Positions 12,250-26,192 of a stretch of 64,000 nt of DNA are shown piece by piece. The stretch lies in contig JACKQL020000003.1 in assembly GCA_018296165.2 (NCBI GenBank), positions 434,001 through 498,000 of the forward strand. Reading direction: 5' to 3'. The notes under the pieces are model-generated. The model was not told where the DNA came from and did not search any database. It worked only from the letters and a program-made list of their open reading frames with translations. Each line of letters opens with the position of its first letter. The stretch's first letter is position 1. Source of the stretch: Termitomyces sp. T153. Its lineage: Eukaryota > Basidiomycota > Agaricomycetes > Agaricales > Lyophyllaceae. The translations under genes and the position numbers were made by a program.

Positions 12250-15200
12250 TGTGATGTAAGATAATCAATAGCAAAAAGATTTCTAAAATCATAATATAAG
12301 ATAATGTGAGATATTCAAGTGTCAAGATGTACTCAGCTGATGTCAGACCTTCCTTCAGTCAAAGAGGCTTAGCATATAGTTTCTTCAAGATGTTTGCTTG
12401 GCTTGAAACAGCCACTTCAGGAATTGGAGCAGACAGAGGAAGAATTACAGTATTTTTCTTGATTGAACAAGTGAGCAAAGAGCTTTGAAAAGAAAGATGA
12501 CTTATATGGGATTTAGGACATGATGTGCCACTGGGCAATGGAACCAAGGAAGAGCCAAACCAGATGGAGTTATAAAATTGTGCTTGTTTAGTGCCACTGA
12601 AAATGCTGATACAGAGGAGCCTTAGACTATAGGTGGAGGCAATTGAGTGAGTAAATTTCAAAGTCCTGCATGGTTGTTGGCAGAACTGGACCATGTACCA
12701 AAGTCGATATTGTGGGTATGGCCAAAGTTGACATTGTGGATGTGGCCAAAGTAAATGTTGTAGGCACAGCCAAAGTCAATTGTCCAGAACACTTTGTCAA
12801 ACTATAACACTATGACACTCAACTCCATCTCTAAGCTGATACACACTAGAGTTTTCCCCAATGGGCAAAGACTAGTATATTGCATGGCAATGCCAAACTA
12901 TTTGGTAATTTACTTCCCTTGCCTTGCATCCTTAGTATAGTGAACTGATTCAATGTTCTGACTGTTTCTGCATCTGATAATGATACTTATTAATCTGCCA
13001 TTGAGCTTGAGTTTATATTCTACTTGGTACTCATGCAAAATAATGTGTATATTTTTTAGTTGAACTCAGAACAACTGTGTTACTTTTGGACATTGGGAGA
13101 TACCTGAGACTTGAGTCATGCCTTTTATCAAAGTAGGCATATAGGAGCTTGCTAGTGACAACATTATGTAGTGTCTTTGAAGTGGTATCCTTCTCTGCAT
13201 CAATGCTCCTGCCCAACAAGTGGAGTTTGATATCTACAGGTGTACATCATATATCAGTAAGCCAAACACCCTCTCCAAACAACCTTCTAGAAGTAAAATC
13301 TTGCAGTGAAGGTGGGGTTGTGTTAAGGAAGGACAACATTGATTTGAGCATAGATTATCAAGTTAGTAGACATGATCAGAATAACATAGAAGGCTAATGA
13401 GACTACATAGAATAATTTTTGTGAGTTCATATAATGTTGCTCAGTCAGTTATATGAATAAGATTGCACAAGGAAATCAATAGTTTATTGTGCCACTGGCT
13501 TTAGCTTACATGAATGTTCTAGTCCTCACCTAATTGTACCTCTTCCAAGCTGGACTTTTCCACAACAAACCAGAGATCTTGTGGTTCATGAGGTAATGCA
13601 GGCAGCAGTTGCATTGATACAAGAAAAATCATCTCTGAGGCAGGAATTACTTGCATACCATCTAAGCCTGTATTGTGGCATGCCCAAATGGTGCCATATG
13701 AATCTGCCAAAAGCTCAGGAACAGGATTTTAGTAGACTGAGACCAGTGCCCATAGTACTAGTTCCTCTAAATCAGACTCACTGATCTCAGAGTAAGAATC
13801 AGACTCTGAGTCTGTGGTGTTTGAGCCAATGTAAAAATAAAAATGGACTTCAGCATAACTTGTGTTCCCATTTAGATTGATCTGACATTAAAACAGTAGC
13901 ATTCCAAAAACTTTCATAATATTAGTACTTGCCTTGACATTTTGACTAATCCAAGTTTTCCTTTTGTATTCTTCATCATTGAATATGTGAGTCCATGCAA
14001 TCTGCCCATTTAGCAAGTAAATGTGACCCCATCATCTAACTTTTAATAGATCACTGAATAGGCATGGCTGACCAGGAGGAGGAGGAGGGACAGATGGTCA
14101 AGATTTCTGGGTCATGACTTGAAGATCAAGATATAGATTCACAAGAGCATTGATTTGACATATCTGTGATCCAGTGATATGCCATTGAAAAAAAATCTGG
14201 ATAGCAGCTACAAGCTTGCAGAAATCTTTCCAATAGGCTTGTGGCAAGATGTTTCAGAAGAAAGCAGAACTAAGTCCATAGATATAAAGAAACCATTCTG
14301 TGGCCTTATAACCACTAGAGATTTTTTTTGCAAGATTCCAAGGAGTACAGTAGAATGAAGAGAGCAAGTAATGAGTGGCATCTTCTACAAGTTTCCCATG
14401 CTCAGTCCATACATTTCCTACAAGAGTTGATTCCCAATGATCTTCATTGGTATGCTTAAGTGTACCATGCCAGAGAGATATCAATAGTTCAGGAATGTTG
14501 AGTGAGGGAAGGTGCATGAATTAACTGGAATAGTTAACTCAGAAAGAAGACCAGTGAGAATGCTAGGCTTGCTCAATCCAGTGGTCCTTCAGTTTCATAA
14601 GTAACTTGATCTTCAGAACTAATCAGTATACAAATGTTCTTTTTGTATACATCAATGGAGAGAGGCTGTTGATCTCAGATATTAATGTCTGAGTCATTGC
14701 AGTCCTGAACAGTTTAATTATTAGGCCTAAGATGGGCAGCAAAATAGTGTCCACTATTCGGCTTGTGTTGACCCTTCATTCCACAGCCAAGTGGGCAGCC
14801 TTGTGCCCCATGGCATCCAACATGGCCATCAAGTTCAGTAACACAAACAGCATCAGCTGTTGCTGGAGCAAAAAGAATTCATGATTGAATGATAATCTGT
14901 ATCTTTGCATCCCAGACTGCCAGACCCTGACCATCATCCTCACATTGTAATGCAGAGATATGATCAAAAGGTCAGAATGAATATGAGTCCATAATTTTGG
15001 GTTCATATGGTCCAGGAATAATATGAGATGGAAGCCACTTTTTTCTTTGAATCAAAGATTAGGTGAGTAGTTTTCAAGCTTCCAGCCAGCAATCCAAGTA
15101 TCAGATCTCTTGTTCTGATAGAGTTGTACACCATCAATTGAGAATGATATCTTTGTGAATTCACTTTCACAGGAAATGTCATAATATATCATATGACCAT

Positions 15201-16360
15201 CATCTATATCACCATCATTTTCAAGCCTGTCAAGCATCTCAATGACTTCTTTGATTTCTTCATCAAGATACACATCTGTTGGGCTCCTTCCTTAGACCAT
15301 TGCAATGTTTAAATTTGAAGCCCCAGAGGAAAAGTGCATGCTTGTTGTTGAGGAACCTTTTTCCCATGTTTTGCAAGCTGATTTGCAAATAGTGCAGCAT
15401 CAATATCAGCAAAAGGACCTGTGAATGCATGACAAGAGTTGATACACATGTTATCCATAACTGGAACAATGCCACTGATGTTTGCAACAAGCTGCTTGAC
15501 TTTATAAAATGTGAGAATTCCACTCTCCTGATAATGCCAGAGAATGGCAGAGCAGCATTGATTGTATGTAGCCTTGCTAAAATTGGTTGCAGTAAAGAGC
15601 CCAAGTAAAAGCCTTTCATCAGGATCAATGATTTCAAGAGTTTCTTCAATAGAATTCTGAAGGTGATCCAAAGTCTCACTGTCAAGCTTGTCCTCATCCA
15701 ATGTGGCATTCTGTATGAGACACATGTACTCCTGTGTAATGTGGAGACTTTCAATATGAGCCTCAGGTAATGGTTTGTCTTCATCTTCTGTACCTGCAAT
15801 TTGCATAAACTGATTACCATTGTAGGCATTTAAGATTACTTGTGCATGTGCATGAGCAGCAGCAGCAGTCTTGTCAGTCTCAGGTTCAAATTCATCAAAT
15901 GCAGGCATGTGTTCCTCAAGATCTAGAGTGACAGAACACTCCTCCATATGAGAACCAGGTTTATGTCCAGTTGCACCAAGCTCAATGCTATCTTGATCTT
16001 GAAGCTCTCTAGGATGCTGATGGATAGGTTGCTCCTCTCCCACTCCATCCTCATCATCACTAGATGAAAGCTGTAACAATGTAAAATTATTTTATCTATT
16101 ACATCAAACAGAATTTTATGTACTTGAAAATGTGCATGTTTCTTTAAACTTGATTCTACTTGATCACTCTCTATATCCTCCTCATTGTCAGATTGTATAA
16201 TGCTGGTCAAAGAACCCTGGTATTGGCTGCAGAGCCAATCAGTATATGAATAGGTGTTCTGTTGCTGGACCCTTGGATGGTCATGATGTCTGTGAAATGT
16301 CCTTGAAGCTACCATGATACCATGTGATACCATGGCAGATTGTATAGTCACAAGCCTGAC
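12250..16360 (-). mobile_element. Plavaka-type DNA transposon remnant
   Basis: Minus-strand segments match the order of the Plavaka (CACTA-related) transposase of agaricomycetes. An acidic N-terminal region at 16,080-15,800 leads to MCINSCHAFTGPFADID and ACTFPLGLQIQAL (about 15.45-15.3 kb). Next come LLQQQLMLFVLLNLMAMLDAMGHKAAH (about 14.9-14.78 kb, family LLRAYLI..GD.PAM..LMRMKGHN), then HLPSLNIPELLISLWHG (14.51 kb) and the KDFCKLVAAIQI region (14.2 kb). The 256-residue frame at 15,309-16,079 is the best preserved. The C-x2-C of the family (CPLCGE after FADLD) is missing. Stops and CpG loss mean it is dead. Terminal inverted repeats were not located. Confidence 0.7.
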
Positions 16361-16384
16361 TAGCCATAGCTAGTGTATTCATAG

Positions 16385-16585
16385 ATGAATTGATAGGCAA
16401 GTGTGTGGATCAATGAGTCAATCAATGGGCAAATATGTGGAATGAGCAAGTATGCTGATGGGCAGATGTGCTGATAGGCAGTCCTGTTGTTAGGCAGGTG
16501 CATTGATAGGCAAATGTGCTAATGTGATGATGGGTAAGTATGTGGGTGCATGGATGGGCAAGTATGTTGATAGTAAGCAGAGTTT
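16385..16585. repeat. Degenerate minisatellite, about 20-bp unit
   Basis: About ten imperfect units around GATGGGCAAGTATGTTGAT, varying in spacing. It lies just outside the N-terminal end of the Plavaka remnant and could be its subterminal repeat. Confidence 0.65.
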
Positions 16586-16589
16586 CAGC

Positions 16590-19500
16590 CACAGTGCAGT
16601 TAACAGTGAGTGTGAGGTGTTTGATATTGATCAAAGGTGAACTAAAAAGATACATGTAACTTATGATTTCATGGGATTTTGGCATAGCTCAGAAATTGAC
16701 ATTGAATTTTGGCTACTTCCAGAAACTACCTGATAGCTGTGGATCCAGTTCTCACTGGGATTTTAGTCCCACTTGTACATTGATGAACCTGCTAGTTTCC
16801 ATATGCAAACACAAAGAGTAATAGACAATGGGTACTAGAGTTGTTACAACACTGATAAAAATCTAAATGGGATGGGCTCCTTCTGTCACTAGGCTGGCAC
16901 AAGGCAACTGCTGATTCTGAGAAATAGTATTAAGAAATACCATGCTTTGCTTCAAGTCAGGAAATTGCCAAATGAATAGAGTATATCTGTATATAGCAAA
17001 CAGGGACTGGGACATGGTGTACAAAGTACAAAGGTTGGAGTTTTCTGGATGAAAGTGCACAGCTGCTCAGGGTGCCACACAGGCTAGGCCACACAGACAA
17101 AGATAGTCACACAGACAGAAAAGCCATGCAGGCAAAACAAGGAATCCTGGTGGAGATCTTAGTACAATGGCATAGCACCACACAGAAGTTCCAAATCACA
17201 CAGAAAACTATCTGAACACAAAACTCACCCATCTCTGATTACATGTGGAAGAGGAGAAATGTGGGGCAGTCAAAACATGTATTTGTTATACTACAGTATG
17301 GACTATATACAAGGGTAGCACCAGTACAAACATAATATAGACTTGGCAATCCAGCTATTGAAGGGTATAGGGTATAAAGTGTCTTGACTTCTGGGCAAAG
17401 AGCACAAGTCTCTACCCACATAGTTTTTTTGTCTGAATAAAGCTGTTTCTGGGCTAAGGGTTTTCTATTCTAAGCCTGAGGCATTCCTATCAGGGTGCTC
17501 CAAGTTCTAGGCCACTCCCTTGGACTCTGACACTGGTCTCTGAGTGATCTGGTGGTCAATTTGTCATGCCACAACTGACTGGACAATGTCTCTTGGTCCA
17601 CTGCTCACATGAAAAGCTTAATTTTTGTGATCTAATAGTTTTTGGCCTATGCTTTGACATTCTAGTCCAAAATTCTACAGAGCCCTGAGGTTAGGCTAGC
17701 AGTGCATGACTCCTTGATACCACCTTTGTCCAATCATGAAAAAGGCACATCCTCAAAGATCTCTGATCTGGTGGGTACAACCCTTCCAAAGTTGTTCTCT
17801 ATTTATGCTTTGTCCTGCAGGCATATGCTCCTCAATACTCCTCTTGTAGCCTTCAGTAGTATAGCCTGTAACCTCTATACAGCTGGTAATACACAGCTCC
17901 ATCTGACAAAGGTATATTCAAATACCACCCACATCTCCAGCATGCATGCCTAATTGTCACTACAATTGAGATTGCTGTAGCTGCAGAGTCACAACTATGA
18001 TGGTATTTTATATCTGTTCTAACAGCTGGTAAGCCATCTTAATGTATCCCCCCTTTTTCCTTCTTTTGTAACCTACTCTGATGCCCCAAACCAGAGAAGG
18101 GAGTGTGAGGCATTGAGTTGCCAACATACTTACCAACACTCCCATGCCTACAATGCTATTCCTCTTGAACCCTCTGCTTCATTTCCTGATCTCTGATACC
18201 CCCATACATCCTATCTACCCTCAAGCCTCAACAATGCTATCATTCCTATGGACCTTTACAGCACCCTCTCCCAAAATCTCCAACACTTGTGGTGCCATCA
18301 CTTCCCTAATATCCACAATGCTCTCCAAAAAACCCTAATGATGCCATCACCCTCCAATCTTACTCACCACCCCTGACATCCTTGACACTTTGATATCAAT
18401 GCTCTCCCTGGCATCCCTGACACTCCCAACAATCTCAATGCACCACACCTGGCCCTGATCCTATTACACAGGTGGTCAAGCAATTAAATAAATCATTGGT
18501 ATATTACATCAACAAGAAGGGAACTATAGTACTTTTCAGGGGGCCAGACTGCTCCCAGAAACTCTGCACCTTGTTGTCATCCCCCATCAGATCAACTGCC
18601 TTTAGCACACTCCCCTGCAGCACTGTTACATTGACTAAGTTGGTAGAAGGTCCTTGTGCCATGTAATTGTGCCTGAACAAATGCAACATGTCCCAGCAAA
18701 GCTCCCACAGTGCATCCACCTGGGTCAGCAATGGGCCAATGACATTGGCAGCCCATTGATAAGACCCTATTTTTGCTGAGTTCCAATTTCCATCTTTTCC
18801 TATATTTTGGCAGCCTCCAGAATTTTGAGTTTCTATGCAATGTAATGGTCATGTGACTTTATTATGTATAGTCTAGACCCTCAGCCCATGAGATGACTTT
18901 CCCTTTTTGAATCCTAGTGACCTCTAGCAACCTCCTAGCAAGGTCACTAATAGTATTCCCTTTCTTGGTATTATTGACACAGTTTCATTATTTCTTGATT
19001 TGGTGTTATTTCCTTACTATGTGCCACCCTAGCAACTGGCATACTGGCTGTCATTTCAAGTGTCAAATTTAGCTATAGTCTGGGTTCTTGACTTTCACAA
19101 GCCATCCCTCCTGACTCACCTATGTTGCTGCCAACCCCTTTTACTGTTATTGACTTCTTTTAGTTTCATTACTTTGACTTACTATATACACTGTCATGTT
19201 TTCTATATAACCATTGGAGAATTGTACCTCATTATTAGCCTCAGACTTCAGATCTAAGTCTAGCAACTTTGAAGCATCTTCTACCTCTCTAACACTCTAT
19301 CTTTGCTGAGTGAGTATCCTTGTCATTTTGTTTTGCCAGTACCACCTTAGGATACTAGCTTGACAAGTCCATGTTTAACACTAGCACCTACAGCTAGTTT
19401 TGTTTTGTTATTGTTCCATTTTGCTAATTCCATCTTTGATATCTCTAGTGCTCTCTCCTTAGCACCACTTTGCTAGCAATGCCCATCTAGTGACTATATC

Positions 19501-21350
19501 TCTACTCTAGTTGGGTTGATCCCACAGTGTTCCCCTCTCTGTATTTGCTATTGTTCCTACAAACCTTGTGCTAGCAACCTAGTACCTCTCCTGTATCTAG
19601 TAGGCTTTCTTGGACCTCACTCAGCTTGCACCCTCATTTTTAATAGTCCATTCATACTCTATGTGAAACTGCTAGTTGTTGTGTCCTCTGCATGGCAGCT
19701 AGGCAGCAATGGGTACCATTACTGTTGTTCCAAAACTCTGTTCCAGAAGAAAGACAGTGCCCAATGGGCCTTCTTGGAGGCAGTCAAGCTGATCCAAATG
19801 AGCTTTACCTGCACTGGGAGTTGGTATTTGGGGCAAATCAAGTAGAGGCCATTGCAGATAAGCCCACTAGCTGACAATATGTCATCCAGCAAAGCCCAAT
19901 GGAACCAGAACCATTCTGCTGCAGTTAGTAATCTTCAAATCCAGAGTCAACCTTCACTCACTCAAAGACTGAACCCAGAGTCCCAAGACCTGGTTGATAA
20001 GCCACTCACATTGCTGAGCCACTTCTGCTAGATTCTCTAACTCACAGGACTCTAAGCCTGATGCCAGGGCCACCAAGCCCTTGCCCCAAGCCCACCCATA
20101 TACCATGTCACTTTAAAAGCTCCCCTCCCCTTGATCAATGCCTCCCCCATCCCAGACCACTATGCCCATCTGAACCCCAACCTCCCAACAATCTGCCAAC
20201 CACACCTGCTGCATCCCCTTAGCCAGACCCTACCACCATAGGATGTCCAGCAATTGTACATCAAATAATTACTGCCACTCCACCAGCTGCTCCATACAAT
20301 TCTCCACTGCCCTCTTCAACTCCTATGCCAACTGGTTCTATGCCTCAAGCTTGCACAACAACTGCCATTTCTGATCCAGTAACTGTTTGCTTTAACACTG
20401 GATCCATAGCATCTGACTCTGGAGGCCCTTGAGCCACCTGCAGAGTTGTGCTCCCTTTACCAATGAGCTGGTGTTCAAGGATTGGCCAGCAATGAAGGGA
20501 AAAATCCTGGAGAAAGGGGGCAGAAAAAGAGATGCCAAGTACAGCTGCTTGGATTCCAAGAAAACCAGAGACTCCATATGCTGCTTACAGTGGACCACTA
20601 ACCCTAAGTGACTGGAGCCTGCCCCAGACCTTGATCCTGCCTTGCCAGACTCACTCTGTCACTCTGACTCAAGATCTGGCCTTTGCAACAAAAACTCCAT
20701 TGAGCCAACCTCAAAGATTTCTGACAAACTCTCTGAAATAAATAAGGAGAATGCCAAAGCCTTCCCCTTCTCCTCTGGCACTGGTGCCCAATCCTTCTCC
20801 TTGCCCTCTGGCAGGGGCACAGGTGAATTGCCCCCCACCAATCCATCCTCTCCATTCCCCTCTGGCACATGCTCCAATGAGCTTTCCTAGGGCTGCAGAC
20901 TCATGGTCCACTTCAATGACAGCTGAGTAATGCTGATCTCAATCTGGGCCCATGAAATGATGACCCCCTGGCTTAGCCCTGCTGCTCCCAACCCCTGCAC
21001 TCCTGAAATCCCTGTGCACCTTTGAGCCACTTTCTCCTCCCACTCCACCCAAAACAAACACTGGAAGTGACTATTGTAGCACTGATCATACACATCATGA
21101 GCCTGGCACAACACTTCCTCTAGAGGATAGAACATACACTTGTCCCCATGGATCATACAATTCTGGCACTAGAGTGGGTTGGTGGGGAGCCTCAAACAAC
21201 AAAGATTGCACTTACCAGAGCATTGGCAACACACCATTCATGAGTGGGAATTCTGGTGGACATGACAATAAGAAGAAGAAGGAACCAACTAATTACTGAG
21301 GACCACAACAATAACATCAACCATGCCAGCAATTCCCAAAAGCTTAATGA
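16590..21350. other. CpG-depleted block, no gene recognised
   Basis: No domain could be recognised with confidence. The sequence around 18.9-19.3 kb, with CTATATAACC near 19,203 and short CTAGCAAC repeats, looks like an LTR promoter region. Positions 18,130-18,450 are pyrimidine-rich with loose repeats of the form CATCCCTGACACTCC. Positions 17,000-17,500 also look like non-coding LTR text. The whole stretch shares the CpG loss of the flanking elements and is probably more decayed retroelement. Confidence 0.4.
20887..21185 (-). pseudogene. Cys-rich fragment, possible zinc-cluster domain
   Basis: The minus strand reads a Cys pattern CxxCxxHGDxC followed by CxxxxxxxCxxxxxxC and an acidic tail. 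It resembles the CxxC zinc-cluster segment found in many agaricomycete retroelement-associated proteins. The identity is uncertain and the upstream frame has stops. Confidence 0.25.
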
Positions 21351-21359
21351 AGCTCCATC

Positions 21360-22130
21360 CAGCCCCATGTGTATCTTGAAGGTCTTAATGCTAGAGGAGG
21401 AGTACTGTCATCACTCCCCCCCCACAGCACTAACCCCCTCCTCCCAACTCTGGACTACTTCTCCAAACAACCTGATTGGCCAATCCTGCCTTCAACAGTG
21501 CCATTAGACTCCACCATCAATTCATCAAGTTCACATCAACAATCTTCCTTGTTAGGCCAGAACTCCCAAACCTACTCTGCAAAAACTCTGCATCTGCCTC
21601 ACACTAGCCCAAGACCCCCAGTGGTGCCACCAAACCCTGCTTTGGCACCACTGCCCTGCTCCTGGTCTTTACTCTAGACCTTGGAACTACCCTGTACTCT
21701 GTTTCAAACCCCAAATCACTACAAGAATCCCCCCTATAAGTACCATGATCCCCTAGTCAGTACAGAAGTCTCAATATTACCATAGCCCTTGTATAGTTTC
21801 CTGGCATTTCTCTTTCCCAGCACTTATCTGTTTCCTGGCACCTATCCATTTTCCAGCATTGTCTCTAACTACCTCTACAACTCTGAACTATAATCAAATG
21901 ACTTATTCAAACTCTCTGCTAATCTCTGGCTCAACTCCTAAGTCCTCTAAACCCCACCTATCTCCAGACTTAGCATCCTTGCTGACTTCAAACTCTGGAA
22001 CTTCAGTTTGACTCCCATGTAACTCCAAAGTCCCTGTTTCACCAACTCCAAACCTCTGGATCATCTGTTCAACCTCAGTCTAACTCTGACACTCCATAAG
22101 TTCCTGTAGTCATTGCAGCTCTCCAACTAG
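21360..22130 (+). mobile_element. Gypsy 3' end and type B-like LTR
   Basis: CTTGAAGGTCTTAATGCT followed by a purine tract and TGTCATCACTCC (21,409) parallels the minus-strand sequence at 4130-4082, where the type B LTR starts. The following 700 bp are pyrimidine-rich and share short blocks (TCTCAATATTACC, TTTCCTGGCA) with the inverted type B LTR. Read as polypurine tract plus 3' LTR of a plus-strand gypsy. The end near 22.1 kb is not sharp. Confidence 0.45.
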
Positions 22131-22179
22131 CAGGTTTTGTGCTCTTCAGTGAGAGAGCCCCCCAGGTCAGCTGGATATA

Positions 22180-22300
22180 ACAGCTATGGCCCAGTCACAC
22201 AACTGGAAGATGGAGATCCAAAGTACTGAGTACTGTTCAGATGAATACATGCATGGCAACACACCTAGTAGAGAGATTCAAAGAGAACAAGTCTAGTGTG
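22180..22300 (-). mobile_element. LTR type C fragment, inverted
   Basis: Reverse complement resembles 53,592-53,700 (GACTTGTTCTCTTTG, CAGTACT, TTTGGAT, TGTGTGA). Divergence is high, so this is an old fragment. Confidence 0.45.
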
Positions 22301-22599
22301 AGTTAGATACATGATCCTCACATGATTCAAGGTCAGGTGAGCTGCAAACTCAAAGTCCCCTGACACATAGGCTTTTGATATGACAGAAGTATGCAGCAGC
22401 CAGGGTGCATGCTACATATATATGAGGACAACACTCATCAGATTTCTCATTGCCTGAACTGGCTACAACAAATTGTAGCATTGGGAAGCAGGTCTACAAG
22501 CAGCCAGCACCAAGTGTCAGTGCTCCTACTAGTATTGAGAAGCAGCAGTCCCTATCCAGTGTCAGACCCCAGCCTGTGTGGGGAACAGATTTACTGTCC

Positions 22600-23160
22600 T
22601 TGCTCTGGACAATCACACAACTCTGCTGGGACCTGAGGAAATAGTGTCCAAGCCAAAATAATGTTAGTGTGGACATTGCATAGCTGTCATCCATGTGCAA
22701 ACTCCATGATCTCCTTATTTAGATTTGAAACTTCCAGTGACACTACAAATCCATGGACAGGCCAAGGTGCAGATAGTAGATCTATGGGCAATGGTCAACT
22801 TGGGACCAAGTTGTTTTGTGAATCCTTGCTCTGTAAGGGAGCGAACAATACTGACAGTGTTTTAAAAAGCACCCAATGCATCTGTGCACCAGCAATTACT
22901 CCAAAGCCAAGTCAGGCCTCATAAAAGAGGAGGTGCACTTATAGGTGGTGATGGGTAATCATGCAGAAACCCTGGTATTTAACATTGTAAACATTGGGGA
23001 TGACAATTCAATCCTTGGTGTAAACTGGCTGGGATGACACAATCTAGTGGTTGACAGAGTCAGGTTGACAGTGTACATTGGCTCTGAGTATTACAAGGAG
23101 TCATACCTGCCCAAGGTGACAAAGGCAGCTCTTCTGATCTTGGTCTGTCCCACCTGCACA
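22600..23160 (+). pseudogene. Gypsy protease-region fragment
   Basis: The plus strand encodes VMGNHAETLVFNIVNIGDDNSILGVNWLG followed by HNLVVD in broken frames. The block ILGxxWLxxHNPxxDW is the conserved end of Ty3/gypsy proteases. Upstream text at 22.4-22.9 kb is of gag/protease type but broken. A plus-strand gypsy relic, separate from family B. Confidence 0.55.
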
Positions 23161-23959
23161 GAACTTGCTTTGACAGGTTATGGGCTTCAGCCCCACAGAA
23201 TCATATACCAAAGATTGATTTGCATGAACCTTGCTCTGTTTCTGAATGTTGTAGCAAAACAACTCACTTCAAGTTGAATGCCCATCATTCTACCCTTTCT
23301 TCTCCCATGGCTGTCAGACTCAGTGTCCATTACTATCATGGACAATGTCACACTTGCATCTCATGTGCCAATGTCAAAACTTGGCACTATCAAATACACA
23401 AAGTGGGAAAAATCTATGTTTGGGCATCTCATATCAGTTGGAAGTGCATGAATTGTGACTGGAAAGGAGCTTTCCCCTGTACTTGAGCTAAGCAATCCTG
23501 CTTCTTTTACTTTCTGGAGCTTGTATCAGCTGTGCAGTGATCATATGGCAGGCAAATCTATCAGTGGCTTGATAAAGGTAAAAAGATCCATGTGGACAAT
23601 ATCCAAGATAAGCCAGCATTGATGTAGACAAAGATTCATGAAATATATACAAAATTTGCTCCAGATGCTTGCTTCAACTCATTGAGTGACCTTACACAGT
23701 CCAGCCATGTGAGTGAAGAGTCATAAATGCAGCTCTGTACACACATCAAAAGTGCCATGCAGCACATTGATTCCTCCTCTCATCACTAACCCCAATAGAA
23801 CTGTAATGTTGATGGACACCTTAGAGATGCTTGATAACAAACTGTGCACTATGGCAATGCTCTGCATGCTTTCTTGAGAGGACTATGACTCCTTGGTCTC
23901 ATTGGTATTGATGCTAAACAAGTCTGCAAAACCACTTCCAAGGAGGCATTTGATACCAA

Positions 23960-24065
23960 GAAATCCCAGTAGACCACTAGCAAGGAGGAGGCCTCAGTAC
24001 TGTACAGTATCTACAGACATAACTACTCACCTGACAGAGAGAGATCCAAAGAGAACAAGTCTAAG
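23960..24065 (-). mobile_element. LTR type C fragment, inverted
   Basis: Reverse complement matches 53,600-53,665: AGACTTGTTCTCTTTGGAT, GGTGAGTAGTTAT and ACTGTACAGTACTGA. It is part of the same LTR family as 12,120-12,245 and 53,291-53,729. Confidence 0.65.
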
Positions 24066-24199
24066 CATTCCTAATGCCAGTGTTTGGGAAATTTACTCTA
24101 GACCCTCTGGAAAAACTCAACAACAACCAAATCTAGAATCTGATCCAAAAGCAGAAATCCACTGAAAATGGCCTCAACCTCCAGACTCACACCATGTGA

Positions 24200-25872
24200 T
24201 CATGGACAAATATGACCAAATGAAAGATAGCCCTTGGTCAGAAGTACTTGTGACCAGAAGATGGGAAGTTGACAATAAATGGCAGGCTTGAAATAAAGGA
24301 AACAATCAGAGGGCCTGGGAAGAGCAGTCCCATGACAATGAGGGGGTCAAAGACATACTCATAGAGCCCACACACTGTGAGCTCAAGTGTCATGGACTTT
24401 GACCATGGTGTCCATTTCCTGTCATCTTTCATGAGTAATTTGCCTTAATATTGCAGTGAGATTTCAATTTGCATGACTGTTGATGTTGCTGAACTATCAA
24501 TCCACTGCATCTTGGCTGCTTCAGTATCTGTGATAGCTTGAGGCAATTCAGTTATTGGGGCAGCCTTACTAATATCAACAACTGGAGCCATAAGAGTAGA
24601 TACAGTGAAATAACAAAGAGTTCTCAGAGAATAACACATGTTCCAACACATTGATCAGATATCAATTTATTAGGCAATTGGCCTATCAAAATCAGATGCT
24701 CAATTTCAAAAGAAACATTTGCATACAAAGTATTCTAGCAGTGTTTGGAGCATCACTGTCCCACAACCTGTGAGAAGTTTACCTGCAGAATACACAATAT
24801 CAGTGATGTATCCCTTTGTCTTCATATACTTTGACTCCATTAGCCTACCTACAGAATCCACAATATCAGTGATGTATTCTAAGGTAGGGTAAATAGAATG
24901 TCTGTTTATGACAACTTATAAGTAAATACAGCAGCAACTACACCCAAGGTCTTCAGATTAGATTAGATGATACACTGGTATACATCAGCTCCTCCTGAAA
25001 CTTGGGATGATATGTACATATTCTATGTATGTACATCTGAGGTTGACAATGTGCATTGATGGTGATGTGAGCTGATTCACACAATGACAATATATGTGGA
25101 CAGAAACTTGTTGATGTTCATCAACATCTACAACTTGGAAGAGAGATGTGCACATGCCATACTTGTACTTAGATTTGGGTTTGGTTGTGTGGGTAGCTCT
25201 GATTAGGCAGATGTGATGTTTGTCTGAGTCCATTCTTTTTGATTGTTTTTTCTACTATGAGTATATGTGAACTTGGACTAAATCTTGTAGTAGATTCCCT
25301 TGACTATGACTAAGAATTTGAGTTGGCAGAGTGGCTGATAAAACTAATTTACCTTTAGGATCCTCCTCTTCTGCACAAAGCTTCTGCTCAGACATTGAGA
25401 TCACCCATTTCAGGAATGAACAAGCAAGGCACTTATTTGAAGCCTATGCATGGTGAGCATGTGGCTCATATACTGGATGTGGTGCAGAGGGCACATCAAA
25501 TACATAGTGCCACAGTTGCACCATGACAAAGCTTCATTGTGTAAGCTCATTTGGAATACTTGCTGTCATCCTTGTCCAGAGCATGACCAGTCCAAGATGG
25601 CATGATCTTTTTAATAGGAAGCACAGTGGGGTTACTGGAGTTGTCCACAAGTCTCATTTCAGCAAGTGGCAAAAGGAGATGCAGGTGTCTCTGGAGATGT
25701 GTGTTTTGTAGTAGGCAACATAGTGTTATTAGTTCAGAGAGATCAAAAAGGTTTTCAAAGAAATGCAAGCACATGTAAAGAAGATCAAGGATCAGGCAGC
25801 CATGTATACTCACAAAGCAAATTTTAGGTGGATTTTGTCTTCAAGTAGGCAGCACAATGACAACCCATAACC
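24200..25872. other. CpG-depleted block with copia gag-like trace
   Basis: On the minus strand 24,432-24,240 reads MKDDRKWTPWSKSMTLEL, similar in kind to the N-terminal gag of Ty1/copia elements; the call is weak. Two direct copies of a 30-bp segment with CACAATATCAGTGATGTAT lie at 24,782-24,811 and 24,848-24,877. The segment AGTAAATACAGCAGCAACTACACCCAAGG near 24,920 recurs in degenerate form near 31,358. No intact gene is seen. Confidence 0.35.
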
Positions 25873-26192
25873 TGTTAGAAGTCAAACCATAATACCTAAG
25901 TAAACAGAGATTAATCCTCAGTCTCCATATAATTGACTGTGTCTGCATACCCAAGTAAACAGACTATGCATAAGTAAAGAGTCCAATCTGTATAGAAAAA
26001 ATGTTGAAAGTTAGCCTCAGTCTCTGTATAACTGACTGAGGGTATTCAGCATTGGTACATGGTATATAAGTCTTTCCTCCTCTATTGTTTCTTTGACCCT
26101 CATCAATAACTCTGGCCCTGATCTGGCTCATTCTCATTGTCCCTGTGGCCCATGGCCCAACACTCATAGTGCCTATGCATCAGACCTCAACA
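25873..26192 (+). mobile_element. LTR-like sequence, copia type
   Basis: Begins TGTTAGAAGTC and could end CCTCAACA, with GGTATATAAG (promoter-like) near 26,060 and internal repeats of AAGTAAACAGA and CAGTCTC. No partner LTR or target duplication was found. It lies next to the border of the CpG-rich island. Confidence 0.35.
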
